Part shown: positions 1-10,520 of the stretch, piece by piece
How positions within the stretch are numbered: position 1 is the first letter of the stretch
Layout of the letters: the number at the start of each line of letters is the position of its first letter
From: Harmothoe impar
Lineage: Eukaryota > Annelida > Polychaeta > Phyllodocida > Polynoidae
DNA length: 64,000 nucleotides
Assembly: GCA_947462335.1 (NCBI GenBank)
Contig: OX381710.1
Span: 64,723,303 to 64,787,302 of the forward strand
Direction of reading: 5' to 3'
Notes under the pieces: model-generated
What the model was told of the DNA's origin: nothing
The model's database searches: none
The model's input: only the letters and a program-made list of their open reading frames with translations
Position numbers and translations under genes: made by a program

Positions 1-262
1 GCTATTCATTTCGACTTGTTTATCTAGTTAGGAAATACTGCAAATGGGGGTTATATGGGACTTCCCATCATCTTGGACACTGTAGCATCATAGGGGCATC
101 ATAAGCATGAGGCTACAGTTACAGGGAGGTCGATTTGCCTTTGAATCTCATATATTGACAACATGAAGTCATTCATAAACAACTTCTCAAACCATAGATT
201 CACCACTAATTTACCAGTTTATTACCAATTTATTAACGAAAGTTATTTTTGAACTAACTCAC
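1..262. other. Intron, 3' of exon A
   Basis: AT-rich DNA following the GTGAGT donor of the cadherin exon. No further exon or repeat recognised up to the window edge. Confidence 0.6.
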
Positions 263-472
263 CAATGATAGAATAGGTAACCCGGCCATTTTCCCCAGCG
301 TCTGTATCCATGGCAACAACGGTATGGATGATGGTGGTCTGAGCGTTCTCCGGTACTACAAGGTCGTATCGCGACTCTTTGAAGGTCGGATCATTGTCGT
401 TGATATCAGTGACTGTCACATAGACTGTGGTTGTGTCGTAAAGGGCCGGGAAGGCGCTGTCCTTCACATACG
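263..472 (-). CDS. Fat/Dachsous-like cadherin, exon A (last exon in window)
   Basis: A 210 nt exon, phase 1 to phase 1. It finishes the repeat begun in exon B (join SWVIT-AYVKDSAFPAL, then VTDINDNDPTF) and starts another: ESRYDLVVPENAQTT, AMDTDAGENGRVTYSIIG. The acceptor is GTCCACTTCAG|CG and the donor is ATCATTG|GTGAGTTAG. The open frame continues into the intron on both sides, so a naive open reading frame is longer than the exon. The gene goes on past the left edge of the window, where more EC repeats and the membrane-proximal domains would lie. Those unseen domains (EGF/laminin G for Fat, none for Dachsous) are what would name the gene. Confidence 0.92.
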
Positions 473-692
473 CTGAAGTGGACAAAGGAGGATAAGATAA
501 CATATTAATACTGATTTTTGATAGTATTAAACTTGTATTTTTTCGATTTTCTATCATCATTATTATTTTACTGTTAAAAACATATTTTACAGATAAAAGC
601 ACGAGTGCGATTCTAACTTAAATTTAATACTACTGACTTGCGTATTTCATTACATCTCATTAAATACATTTTATGATGATGTAGTGACTTAC

Positions 693-2748
693 CAGTTATG
701 ACCCAGCTGGCTTGCTGCTCACGATCTAGTGTAGCATTGGTGTCTATGTTTCCTGTCATCTTTCCGATCATGAAGTGGTTATTGGCAATACCAGAGGGAA
801 TCAGGTACTGCAGTTCTGCGTTCTGGCCGTCGTCGGGGTCAGAGGCCTGAATTTTGGTGACGAAGGTGCGAAGGGGCATGTTCTCTGCCACTGTAGCATT
901 ATAGGTGATGTGCTGGAAGACGGGTGGGTTGTCATTGACGTCGATGACGTTAACCGTCAACATCATGAATGCCGCCATTTGTGGGTAACCATGGTCACGT
1001 CCGGTTATGTTCAGTCTGAACACCTGCCGACTCTCCCGGTCCAGGGTCCGAGCTATCGACAGCAGGCCAGTCGACGAGTCCAATCTGAAATGACCCTTCT
1101 CGTTCCCGGATACTATAGCATAGGAGACGCGGCCGTTCTCATGGGAGTCTGCGTCGGTGGCGAGGACGTGCTCGATGGGGTAGCCGACGGGCTCGTCCTC
1201 CATGATGTCCACCGTCTGCCGGGTCTGGAACACCGGCCGGTTGTCGTTAGCGTCCAGAACCATGACCAGTGCTGTGACAGTCGTAGCGAGGGCCTTCTCT
1301 CCTGACGGCTGGTCCTGGGCCCTTACCTGTACCGTCACCTGCTTCACCTCCTCGTAGTCCAGAGGTGCGGCCGCCCGCAGCACTCCGGTCTCTGAGTCAA
1401 TGCTAAACCACTCCGAGCTGCTCTCAGGGGCCTGGGACACCAGCGAGTAGCGGATGTCTCCTCGCGATCCACTGTCCGGGTCCGAGGCGCTGAACGTGTG
1501 GACGGCTGTGCCCGGGACAGAGTTCTCACGCACACTGATCAGAATGGGGTCCTGCTCGAATACCGGTGCGTTGTCGTTGCGGTCGCGGACTCGGATGTGT
1601 ACGACTATACTGCTGCTCATGGGGTTAACCACACTGTTGTCCAGGGCCCGGATGATGAGGGTGTAGGAGGAGGAGATCTCATAGTCCACTGGTTTGGAGA
1701 TGATGATACTCCCTGTGGTCTGGTTCAGCTTGAAGATCCCAAAGAGGTTGCCCTCAATGAGGTAGTACACCACCCGTCCGTTCTCCCCCGAGTCAGTGTC
1801 GTTGGCCTTGACGTTACCCACCACACTCCCCGGGGCCTGATTCTCATCGATGACAAAGGTGATTTCCTTCTTCTCAAACAGCGGTGGACTCTCGTTGACA
1901 TCGTTGACGCTGACAACGACAGTTTTGGTGGCCTCCCGCGGGGGCTGTCCCCCGTCCCGGGCCACCACCTGGAAGCGGTACTCGTCCTTCTTCTCGTGAT
2001 CCAACACCTCGCGGGTGGTGATGCGCCCCGTGCGGGCGTGTATAGCGAACAGGGCGGTGGCACTTTCAGCCAGGTGGTAGGTAATGCTGCCGTTCTCTCC
2101 TTTATCCAGGTCCCGTGCAGACACCTGGGTCACCACTGTCCCCTTGGGCTGGTTCTCATCCACGGTGGCCTGGTAAGCTCCCTGGTGGTCGAAGGTGGGC
2201 GTGTTGTCATTGAGATCCAGCACCCGGACCTGCACATTGACGGTGGCCGTCAGCGGTGGGGAGCCCCCGTCTGACACTTTGACTGTCATCTGGTAGGACG
2301 CCTGCCTCTCCTGGTCTAGTGGCCTCTTGGTCAGCAGCTCCCCACTATCAGACTTAATGCCGAAATACTCATTCCCACCGGTGAGCGTGTAATGTAGATT
2401 AAACTTATCGGTCTGGTCGCGGTCTATAGCGGAGACCACCCCGACGTGGGTGTCGACGGGTTGGTTCTCCTCCACGTGGAAGACGTAGTCCTCCTCCTGG
2501 AAGACGGGACTGTTGTCGTTAGCGTCCAGCACCTGTACGTGTACCTGGGTGCTGGAGGAGCGGGGCGGCAGGCCCCCGTCCATGGCCACCACCACCAGCA
2601 CGTACTGGTCAGCCTCCTCACGGTCCAGGTGGGCACGGTTGTACAGGTAGCCGTCCGGGAAGATGCCAAACTTGTCTGCATGCGGACCACTCTCCAGCAT
2701 GTACGAGATGCGGGCGTTATTACTCGAGTCATCATCAGTGGCGTTTAC
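693..2748 (-). CDS. Fat/Dachsous-like cadherin, exon B (large, about 6.5 EC repeats)
   Basis: A 2,056 nt exon coding for 685 residues, phase 0 to phase 1. It begins VNATDDDSSNNARISYM and contains six repeat boundaries in order: DANDNSPVF, DLNDNTPTF, DVNESPPLF, DRNDNAPVF, DANDNRPVF and DVNDNPPVF. Each repeat also shows the xEN, DxDxGxNG and LDRE/LDYE/VDYE signatures. The third linker has ES in place of DN. Several N-x-S/T sites (NATD, NGSI, NQTT, NITG, NATV, NATL) are candidates for N-glycosylation. The acceptor is CCTCTTTCAG|GTA and the donor is ATAACTG|GTAAGTC. No stop, membrane segment, EGF or laminin G domain is present, so the region lies well inside the ectodomain. One long exon carrying many EC repeats is common in Fat and Dachsous genes. 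Confidence 0.96.
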
Positions 2749-3026
2749 CTGAAAGAGGTATCAAGGGTTTAAGGCAACAGTAATATAGGTATTAATAACA
2801 CTTTGCTTCTTTTATTCACTAACTTGGTCACACAATATAAACTAATTTTCGGGGGATTTTTATTAAAGAGTAATTGCATAAATTGCATAAATTCATATAG
2901 AATATTTATCATTCATCTGCTACTAGAGGGTTTATATAATTTTACATTTCTTATTCATATCTTCCATTTACTTTATCGGTACGTACAATGGTACATCCTT
3001 GTACTGTCCCACCACAATACACTTAC

Positions 3027-3443
3027 CTGTAGGAACTTGGTGTTGGGTGGTATGGTCTCTACGATGGTCACCTCATAAGACGGCCGGCGGAACACGGGTG
3101 CGTTATCGTTGACATCCTGCACCACCAGCACCAGGGTCATCCTGGTCTGCTGTGGCACGGTCGCGTGGTCCCGCGCCACCACGCCCAACTCATGCCTCTT
3201 GGTGCTCTCGTAGTCGAGTGGTTGTGCGAGCCGTATGGCCCCGCTGGTGGCGTCTATGGTGAAGTGACCGCCGCCTGAGGCCAGCATGTAGCTGACCCGG
3301 CCGTTGTCTCCCCCGTCCCGGTCCGCGGCCTGCACCACGTACAGCACCGTGCCCACCCCCGCGTTCTCCTTCACAGGGATCTCCACCGACGACACCTCAA
3401 ACTGGGGCGCGTTGTCATTCACATCACGCACACTGATCTTAAC
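3027..3443 (-). CDS. Fat/Dachsous-like cadherin, exon C
   Basis: A 139-codon exon, phase 0 at both ends. It begins with the end of one repeat (VKISVRDVNDNAPQF) and holds a full canonical EC repeat with KENAGVGT, AADRDGGDNGRVSYML, TSGAIRLAQPLDYE, VVARDHA and QDVNDNAPVF. It ends in the next repeat at IVETIPPNTKFLQ. The acceptor is TTGCCCCAACCAG|GTT and the donor is TTCCTACAG|GTAAGTG. The phase 0 break after FLQ, just before V-x-A-x-D, matches the break at the start of exon G, so the gene reuses the same intron position within the EC module. Every calcium-binding motif expected is present here, unlike the repeat encoded by exons E-D. Confidence 0.93.
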
Positions 3444-3732
3444 CTGGTTGGGGCAAAGGGGAAATTTCCATTTTATTTCAATTATGTTTTCAAGTGAAAC
3501 AACTCCATATGAAGTTCATTTGATGGGGTTTATATTTCAGTATTTACAACATTTTCGGATCAAGTTCTCCACTTAAAAATTTTACACACTGTATAAGAGT
3601 TAAAATCTATTTTTCTTACTTAGATTCATCCAGACATGATGGTTTCTTTTAGAACTGGAATAATTGTATTCTAAACTTAATGATGACAGAATTATACTCT
3701 AAATGCCCCATGACGACAAAAGATATAACACG

Positions 3733-3799
3733 TTAAAGCACCATGCGGCCCTTAAGGGGTTCCCCTTCTTAAAGCAGTATACGGCCCTTATTGGGTTAA
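3733..3799. mobile_element. Family A MITE, remnant in cadherin intron
   Basis: TTAAAGCACCATGCGGCCC and a second TTAAAGCAGTATACGGCCC in tandem, ending GGGTTAA. Only the right-hand terminal part of the element remains, duplicated. Confidence 0.75.
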
Positions 3800-3808
3800 C
3801 CCCCTTAC

Positions 3809-3984
3809 CTGTGCACGTCCGTAGGAGGGTGGAGAGCCGCTCTCTGCCTGGATGTTGAGTAGACTGACCGGTCGCTCGCCGTAGTCCAGTCCTTGCGCCG
3901 TGCGGATTTGACCGGTCTGGGCGTTCATGGTGTAGTAGCCCTCCTCGTCACCCGACACGATGGAGTAACGGATAGTCCCTGCTG
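3809..3984 (-). CDS. Fat/Dachsous-like cadherin, exon D
   Basis: Codes for the middle of an EC repeat: GTIRYSIVSGDEEGYY, MNAQTGQIRTAQGLDYGERPV, IQAESGSPPSYGRAQ. The donor is GCACAG|GTAAGG (phase 0). The acceptor is most likely GTTTACAG|CAGCAGGG, giving the join NTDS-AAGTIRY. An acceptor 3 bases further in is equally in phase and would remove one alanine. The QAESGSP segment has glutamate-serine where most EC repeats have a D-x-G after A, a further weakening of calcium binding in this repeat. The intron to exon C is 365 bp and contains a fragment of a dispersed MITE. Confidence 0.87.
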
Positions 3985-4218
3985 CTGTAAACCACAAGGG
4001 GAAAGACGAGTTACTCTACTGTGAGCTTTTGCTGATTGTCAATAAGTTATCTCAGAGTTAAATAAATGTTAGCTTCCTTCTATTTTGTCAATTTGGTCTA
4101 TTCATTGACTTTGGATCCATTCGATATTCAATGCTGATACATGGATTACACGAAGCTCTCTTTACACTGGTAATTCTTTTTTGAATCTATAAATTATGTT
4201 AAATGCACAATGATTCCT

Positions 4219-4220
<2 letters not shown>

Positions 4221-4250
<30 letters not shown>
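4221..4250. repeat. (AT)n microsatellite
   Basis: About 14 AT dinucleotides in the intron between exons E and D, 31 bases from the exon E donor. Confidence 0.95.
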
Positions 4251-4280
4251 GACTATTTGTGACACAGAATGGTTCTTTAC

Positions 4281-4517
4281 CAGAGTCTGTGTTGACAGCG
4301 CGGACCTGTCCCACGGCGGTCTGTGTCGGGGCGTCCTCGTTGACGCTGAACGTGTAGAGCTGCTCCGAGAAGCTCGGTGGGAGCTGGTCGGCACCGAGCA
4401 CGCTCACCGTCACGTTAGCATTGACGACCGAGGACCTGCCGCCGCCGTCACGGGCTGCCACGGCCAGCGTGTAGACCCGGGGGTAGGCCGGCAGCGGACG
4501 CACCAGGCGCAGCTCTC
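4281..4517 (-). CDS. Fat/Dachsous-like cadherin, exon E (non-canonical linker)
   Basis: Carries the second half of one EC repeat (ELRLVRPLPAYP, VAARDGGG) and the first third of the next (SFSVNEDAPTQTAVGQ shifted into FSVNEDAPTQTAVGQV). The acceptor is CCCCTACAG|GA and the donor is GACTCTG|GTAAAG. Length 237 nt, phase 1 to phase 1. It is odd in its calcium sites. The inter-repeat linker reads VLGADQLPPSF rather than DxNDNxPxF, and the usual LDYE/LDRE motif is replaced by LPAYP. The next repeat has AVNTDS where AxDxDxG is expected. The reading frame is open and both splice sites are good, so this looks like divergence of function rather than gene decay. A run of about 14 AT dinucleotides lies in the intron just left of the donor. 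Confidence 0.88.
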
Positions 4518-4882
4518 CTGTAGGGGGCAGCGAGCGGTTAATAAGGGGGCACGTGGAGCTACATTCTAAGGCTTCATTTTCAAAATCAACTGTATATATA
4601 TACATGTATATACAAAGCGTTTGTGTTTTTTTAACTCTTGTCAAAGCAACATCGACCTTGAATACGAGGCAGAACGAGATACATAGACGCAAAAGAAATT
4701 ATATTTACTCTAATTAAGGAGTGAGGGAAACAGAGGCTTCTGTTACTTTTGCTTGTATTAAATTTGTCAATATTAAATGCTGTTTGACATGGACGGCTGA
4801 TTGTTGGAGGGGTGCTGCCTGACCATATTTAAGTTCATGTGTTTCTTTTTGTCAGATAAATCCTTGGTAAATTCACACTTAC

Positions 4883-5113
4883 CTGACCGTGAGTTGATGT
4901 CAAACACATTCTGATTGTTTCCTGACACAATAGAGTAGGTGACATCTCCGAACTGTCCGGCGTCGGCATCGGTCGCCCTGACAACGACTACCTCATACGG
5001 CGCGCTGACGTCCTCGGCCAGGTTGACGTTGTATTTGGTGGGGTCAAAGCGCGGCACGTTGTCATTGACGTCACGCACCGTCACTGTGACCATGGTCGTC
5101 GTCGCCAGGCCAT
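4883..5113 (-). CDS. Fat/Dachsous-like cadherin, exon F
   Basis: Completes the repeat begun in exon G with VTVTVRDVNDNVPRF, the canonical DxNDN inter-repeat calcium linker. It then starts the next EC repeat, including the motifs AEDVSAP, RATDADAGQFGDVTYSIVSG and INSRSG. The acceptor is CTGCTTACAG|AT and the donor is GGTCAG|GTAAGTG. Length 231 nt, phase 1 to phase 1. It joins in frame with G (intron 3,079 bp) and E (intron 365 bp). All standard calcium-binding residues of the linker are present. Identity as a cadherin is certain from the motifs; assignment to Fat or Dachsous is inferred from the long uninterrupted EC array. Confidence 0.93.
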
Positions 5114-5470
5114 CTGTAAGCAGAAAAAGGAGGTATTAGAAAACAGCCTATGTAGGGATGTTAGAGTGACTGCTGCTCAAGATTCTGGAGAAGCCCCCCC
5201 CCAGATGTATGGAAGAACAATACACCATCATCTCTCACTCTTTTGTGGTCATTAGTCACAGATACTGTGTGTCAATGACCTCTTCTTGCGTTATCCTGAC
5301 ATCACCTTACATTTAGGAACTGAGAGACAAGGCACTAAAAGCCAGCTTTACACATGTAACAGTGTTTTGAGTTGTTCCTTTTTATCGTTGATGGCTGACG
5401 GACGGCACCAAGTGTAGCCCTGACAGCTGAGGTACCCGCACTCACACACACCCGACATGTTGTGACTGAC

Positions 5471-5725
5471 CCTAACTGTAAGTACCGCATTAGCCCATAG
5501 CGCCTTTATAGTCATGATGCATTAATGCAGCCCTGGTGGGTACCTCAACAGTGCTGCATTCATGCATCATGCCGATCATGTGGGGTTGATACACTCCAAA
5601 AGGGTATGCAGCAACAATACAGTGCGGCGAGTTGGCGAGTTACACGCGTTATTCGCCGGCACTACGTCGGGGCATCATGAAGACAAATGCTGCTTTAAGG
5701 CATCATGCTGTCGTGAAAGGGTTCC
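5471..5725. mobile_element. Family A MITE, diverged
   Basis: Contains GTCATGATGCATTAATGCAG, an inverted GCTGCATTCATGCATCATG and the middle segment GTTGATACACTCC. Ends are degraded (CCTAACTG on the left, AAAGGGTT on the right). Confidence 0.75.
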
Positions 5726-6055
5726 CCCCACTACAGCCCACACCCCGTCCGTGCAGCACGTGTAAGGCTGAGCAGTTCAAGTCAACTTCCGCCCTACATG
5801 TTATTCATACAGACTGGGACAGGTCACTCATGGGGAACTTGCTGCTCCCTCCAACTAAAAGAGCCAACCGAAACATGAGCACTCACATATACAATCTACC
5901 TTTGAGTGTATTTCCCTCAGTTTATACTTGAGCACATAAATGAACTAATTTTGCATCTGTAAGTTCCGGACTATTATTTAGTAGAAATCCTATTTACAAA
6001 GTGCTATCATAGAGATATATCACGTCCTTGGTGCTATACATCAGGATGTCAAGTT

Positions 6056-6210
6056 GCATGAATGTAGTCCTAGCTAGTCTACTCGCCAAGGTGCATTTAT
6101 GTACACCGCTGACCCTTGATACACTCCTGAATGGTCATAAATGAAGGTTGCATTCATGCACCATGACAGCATAGCACATTACAGCACCTATGCGGCCCTT
6201 AGAGGGGTAC
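6056..6210. mobile_element. Family A MITE, partial
   Basis: Central GTCTACTCGCC, TTGATACACTCC, GCATTCATGCACCATGAC and the right arm AGCACATTACAGCACCTATGC followed by GGCCCTTAGAGGGG. Confidence 0.75.
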
Positions 6211-6520
6211 CCTATACATGTAGTGTTATATGAGGCAGTGGCCGCGGGATGGCAGTAGCCTCAGGCTATATGGCCGGGCATGGAGACTGGGAAATGTCAA
6301 AAGCAGCAGGTTGTCTTTTCTGGGACAACGAATAGAGTTACAAACGTGACAAACCAATCGTTGCTGTATAAATGCTATATACATCCAGTTTTTCTTTGTG
6401 TCTTTAAATATTTTTTTTAGAGATATTCATCAAATTAACAGTATCCCACGGTAGGTCATGACTGCCGTGACTCGGTGGTATAACACTTTAGGGGATCATC
6501 CCTGTCAACTGTCCCATAAG

Positions 6521-6666
6521 CTGCCATCTTGTCCCCCAATGACATCTCTGGTCCCTGCATCTACCACACCGTTACCACCGCTCATCCCAGCCAGCAAGTA
6601 TACCTACTACATGTATTCGATAGTTCCCTTCTACGCCGCTGCTACTGCTACCATGGCGCTGCAGTG
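6521..6666 (+). repeat. Family B dispersed repeat
   Basis: GCCATCTTGTCCCCC start, CTCTGGTCCCTGC, and the characteristic end TAGTTCCCTTCTACGCCGCT then GCGCTGCAGTG. Diverged copy. Confidence 0.65.
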
Positions 6667-8192
6667 TACCTGCTACAGTGCTATAGATGCTACCATGACT
6701 CAGTGCCACACATACCCCCATACAGTATATATAGAGCAGCTCTTGGTGCGTTTAATCAACATCGTGAGCTGATGTGAGCAAATGGTGTACACACCCACTG
6801 GTACCTGCCCCGGGGCTATAGTGTGGTGTAGGTGGCTCTTGGACTTGTCAATGTCAGGATCAGTTTTCTTAGTGGATAGGACTTTTTATTTCTACGATGT
6901 ACATACTTTCATCCACTCTAGCCTTTTCCCCGTGGATGTAAGTCCCCGCCCACCGTGTAAATTAATTAATCTTCAGAGAAGTAATTCTGCTGTTTAATAT
7001 TTCACCACCGTTGACCTGGGCACGCAGCACGGAGTCAGCCGGCCAATGCATGACAAGTGCAGGTAAATTGTGATTGAGCGCAAAATTCTGCTGAGTCATA
7101 GCTCACTGCTGACCTCGCACGGACAGATGCGCGATGGCCGCTGATTACAGAGGGTATCTGGCTGCCAGAGGCAATGTCTAATGATGCCAAGCATGCTAAC
7201 CCTACCCCCTGTCCAATTAAACTAATCATTCATTATGTTTGTAGATTTTTTCTCTAATTAGTCCATTGGTTTTCATAATTGGTTGACTTTTAGATTTAGC
7301 GGCAGTTACACATTCACTAAACGCTCTTGAATTTAGAGTGAGCAAATTTATTTCTTTTCATTGACAGCCTTCACGGAGGAATCACATTGGGAGAAACAAT
7401 GTAATGAAGCAATAACTCTGAGAAGTAGATTATCTAGATATGATGTGCATGACATGGTACGGTAAAGATAACCTTATGTCTAAGATAAAGACGATGATTA
7501 GCACATCATAGTTAACTATTCCGAAACAGGCAGCCTTAGATGACAACCTACTCTTTCCTTCCAGCCTTAGCTGACAACCCACTTTTTTAATCTAGTATCT
7601 ACAAAACATCATCTTAGCGGCGAACAGGCTCCCCTATATTCTACATATACAAGGGGACATGTTTTAATTGCATCATTTAAAAGAATGGATGTTTTTCTTT
7701 GTGTGGGCTCCCCCTTTGGAGATGGCTGATAAGACTACGGCGGTTATCTCTAATCATCTAAAACTGGGTATAGCGTGCGGACACCAGTTAGCTGTGTGTG
7801 AGAGGGTCACACTCAGGTCATGGTACTCAGGTAGATATGTGCCAACACACAGACTCTTCTAGGTGCTCAAAGCCTCACAGCCAAGAAGCTGGAATGGTAC
7901 ATGTACATGGATTGCATAGCGCCCTAAATATAATACAATTCAAACGATGTCTGATGATTCTGGTACATTTCTAAAGTTTCTATCACCCCTGTTCTATACA
8001 ATTGAGACAATATTAATCTCATGTAAGAATTAATTTACTCGGTTACGGCGTCATAAGATAATCAATTACTTTTTAACACACATGAGAAAATAAACAACAA
8101 CTCATGTACAATCTATTCATAATAATTAAATTTAATCACGAAAAATTCACCCCCACCCCCTCCTTTATAAAGATGAACCCAAGTGTGCTTAC

Positions 8193-8379
8193 CTTGGTCC
8201 CTTGCTAGGACGGGGAACTCGTAGGTGTGTCTGGTCTCGTAGTCCAGGGGCTGCACGACACACAGCTGGCCGGTCTTGTCGTTGACGTCCAGCTGCCGGG
8301 GGTGGTCGAACCCCAGGTGGATGGCCACTGAGTAGGTGAGCTGAGCACTGCCGCCACAGTCGGGGTCCGACGCCGACAC
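8193..8379 (-). CDS. Fat/Dachsous-like cadherin, exon G (most 5' exon seen)
   Basis: Codes for most of one extracellular cadherin (EC) repeat. It begins in the middle of a repeat at VSASDPDCGG, the DxD calcium-binding loop, and runs through PLDYE to VLARDQ. Cadherin repeats of this kind form rod-like ectodomains that bind calcium between repeats and mediate cell-cell adhesion or planar polarity signalling. On the minus strand the acceptor is TACCCTGCAG|GTG (phase 0) and the donor is CCAAG|GTAAGC (phase 1). The 187 nt length fits a phase 0 to phase 1 exon. The split codon joins to exon F to give ARDQDG. The cysteine in DPDCGG is unusual at that loop position. The preceding exon, which must end in phase 0 with the first third of this EC repeat, was not found anywhere to the right in the window. 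Confidence 0.9.
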
Positions 8380-9126
8380 CTGCAGGGTACAAGACAAGCA
8401 TGGTTAGCTGGGTTGTAATTTAACTTAGAAAGCTTTTTTTTGTGTTTTTTTTCTTCCAAGAAAAAATGTTTTCACAGAAATTTCTTTATTGAAATTATGC
8501 GAAATAAGGAGGTCTCATAATCTTTTTAAAAGATCGACCTACCTACCCTATTTTTTCGGGCCATATTACCTGAACACAACTTTTTTTTTTTTTGGCCTTA
8601 TTTATTTTTGTCGATATTTGAGAGGTTTTTCTTTTATACAATGTATTATCTGTTTATTTCCCTATTCAACATTGTGAGCAGTAGTCAAGGTGCATAAGGT
8701 TGAGGGAGTTGAAGTTGAAACACCAATGTATGAGGATTAGCTCAGAGATCAAAGTGTTGAGTTTATACACCAGGTGGCGATAGTGTGCCATGGTCTCCAT
8801 AGAAGAACATGTTGTATGACTAATGGGTTCTTAATAGCGTGGCATTTATTAAACATCACACGCCATTTTCTACCTGCATATGATGTATTACTAGTTCACT
8901 TAAAATATTTTATTCATGAAATGATTTCCATAATATACAGCAGACATTTTAAGCCAATTTTTATTGTACAAGCTAATAGTTTTAAAGAGCACACCTAAAG
9001 TCTCGTGTTATTCTCTCTAAATGCCACTTCGACCCAAATCTCTGCCAAACAGTTTTTACCTGGGGTTGTAACATAGAAGTGTGCCAAGCTCTTTTATCAC
9101 CCCCCCCCCCCTCCCCCCAAGCTGTT

Positions 9127-9298
9127 TTTAATGTATGCACTATTTGCCGTCCTGAGTGCTGAAGTACCATGCTGACCCTATGAGGTTGATACACTCCCAA
9201 ATGGTCGGTACGATACCTGCAGCCATGATGGGCTCACCAGGGCTGCATCATGACGGGGCATGATGCATTAAAGCACTCCGCTACCCTTAGAGGGTTAA
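9127..9298. mobile_element. Family A MITE
   Basis: Left arm TTAATGTATGCACTATTTGCCGTCC, middle GTTGATACACTCC, hairpin CTCACCAGGGCTGCATCATGAC and right arm CATTAAAGCACTCCGC ending AGGGTTAA. Confidence 0.8.
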
Positions 9299-10041
9299 GA
9301 CGTAGGTGGTGGTGGTGCCCTTAAGACACCCTGGAGGATGCCAACAAGGCTTGTCAATCCGCCAACCTCCCTCTAATCCCTTATTACTCCAGGACGTACA
9401 GGGACACAAGGCATGGGCTGGGGGCACTTCTAATATTTCAATTATAAGAGCGATGTTAAGGCCCGTAGGTCGGGGACTAGAGGGAAAGCTTTCGTTATTT
9501 TATATGTAGTAGAACTCTTTTCTATTCATCTCATAAGGACTATACATTGGTAACACGTGTGTTAATAGTTGTATTCTGAGATGTTGGGATGAAAGGATGA
9601 GTGATATTTCTACGTTAGGGACCCTAATACATTTAAAATGTCTGTACCCCAACTCTCCATTGGATCCACCCCTGGTGGTTAAAGCACATGGCAACTGCGG
9701 AACATGTCAGATAAACTACCACAAACCAACTCCAACTGTTATACCGAAGCTGCAATAGATTAACTAGTTTACACTTGCTTTGATAATGGCTTCTAAAAAA
9801 TCCAGATGTCCCTTTCATTTTATGTTTTGTCCAACAATGTGACAACACCAATTTGCACTCTACAAAGCTAACCTCACAGGCAGATGGAAGACACCCTGGG
9901 GCGCTAATTTCAAACTAAATTGGTAATTGTTGATACTAGTATAGCGTAAAGGTTTTTGTATTTTGACCATATGTGGTACAACAGTAATAGACTATTGCTT
10001 TCATCACCAAGGTTTCATACAAGCAAAAACACTGACACATC

Positions 10042-10155
10042 CCTTTGCAACTCTTTCAGAAGTGTATCAACCCGAACTGTTGGCACGATACGTGAATGCA
10101 GCTCTGGTGAGTTACTTGCGAGGGCTGCATTCATGCATCAGGACGACTAAGGGTA
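10042..10155. mobile_element. Family A MITE, 3' half
   Basis: AGTGTATCAACCCGA, GTGAATGCAGCTCTGGTGAG and the inverted GGGCTGCATTCATGCATCA. Confidence 0.75.
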
Positions 10156-10361
10156 TACCAAATTGATCGGTATAATGCGTTAGAATATATCCTCAACAAA
10201 TAGCCCAACCAAAACAGCAACCACTTGGTGTATACACCACAAACTGCAGATGTCATTATCTTTATAGTTACATCAATCTTCATCTTCTGCCCCCATCATC
10301 CTCCCACCTATTGTGTTCACCATATAGATATGGGTTAAGTAGACGGCTCCATGTCAACTCC

Positions 10362-10520
10362 AACCCTTTAAGGGACACCAGGCATGCATTCATGCATCAT
10401 GACGATGGGGATGATACACTCTATAAGGGTCAACATGATGCAAGTCGACTCACCAGAACTGCACCCATGAATCATGAAGACAAAGCATATAGCATTATGT
10501 ATATAGCCCTTAGAAGGCTC
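10362..10520. mobile_element. Family A MITE, rearranged
   Basis: Starts AACCCTTTAAGGG, holds GCATTCATGCATCATGACGA, GATACACTC and CACCAGAACTGCA, and ends with AGCATTATGTATATAGCCC. Confidence 0.75.

Larger units (their letters stand above)
5114..8192. other. 3.1 kb intron of the cadherin gene
   Basis: Lies between exons F and G. It holds family A MITE copies near 5471 and 6056 and a family B copy near 6521. From about 6670 to 8190 I see only unique AT-rich DNA with no exon-like cadherin motif on either strand. Confidence 0.75.

Noticed and set aside
775..2274. Long plus-strand open frames across the cadherin exons
   Set aside because: They are antisense shadows of the repetitive, GC-rich minus-strand cadherin exon and show no domain.
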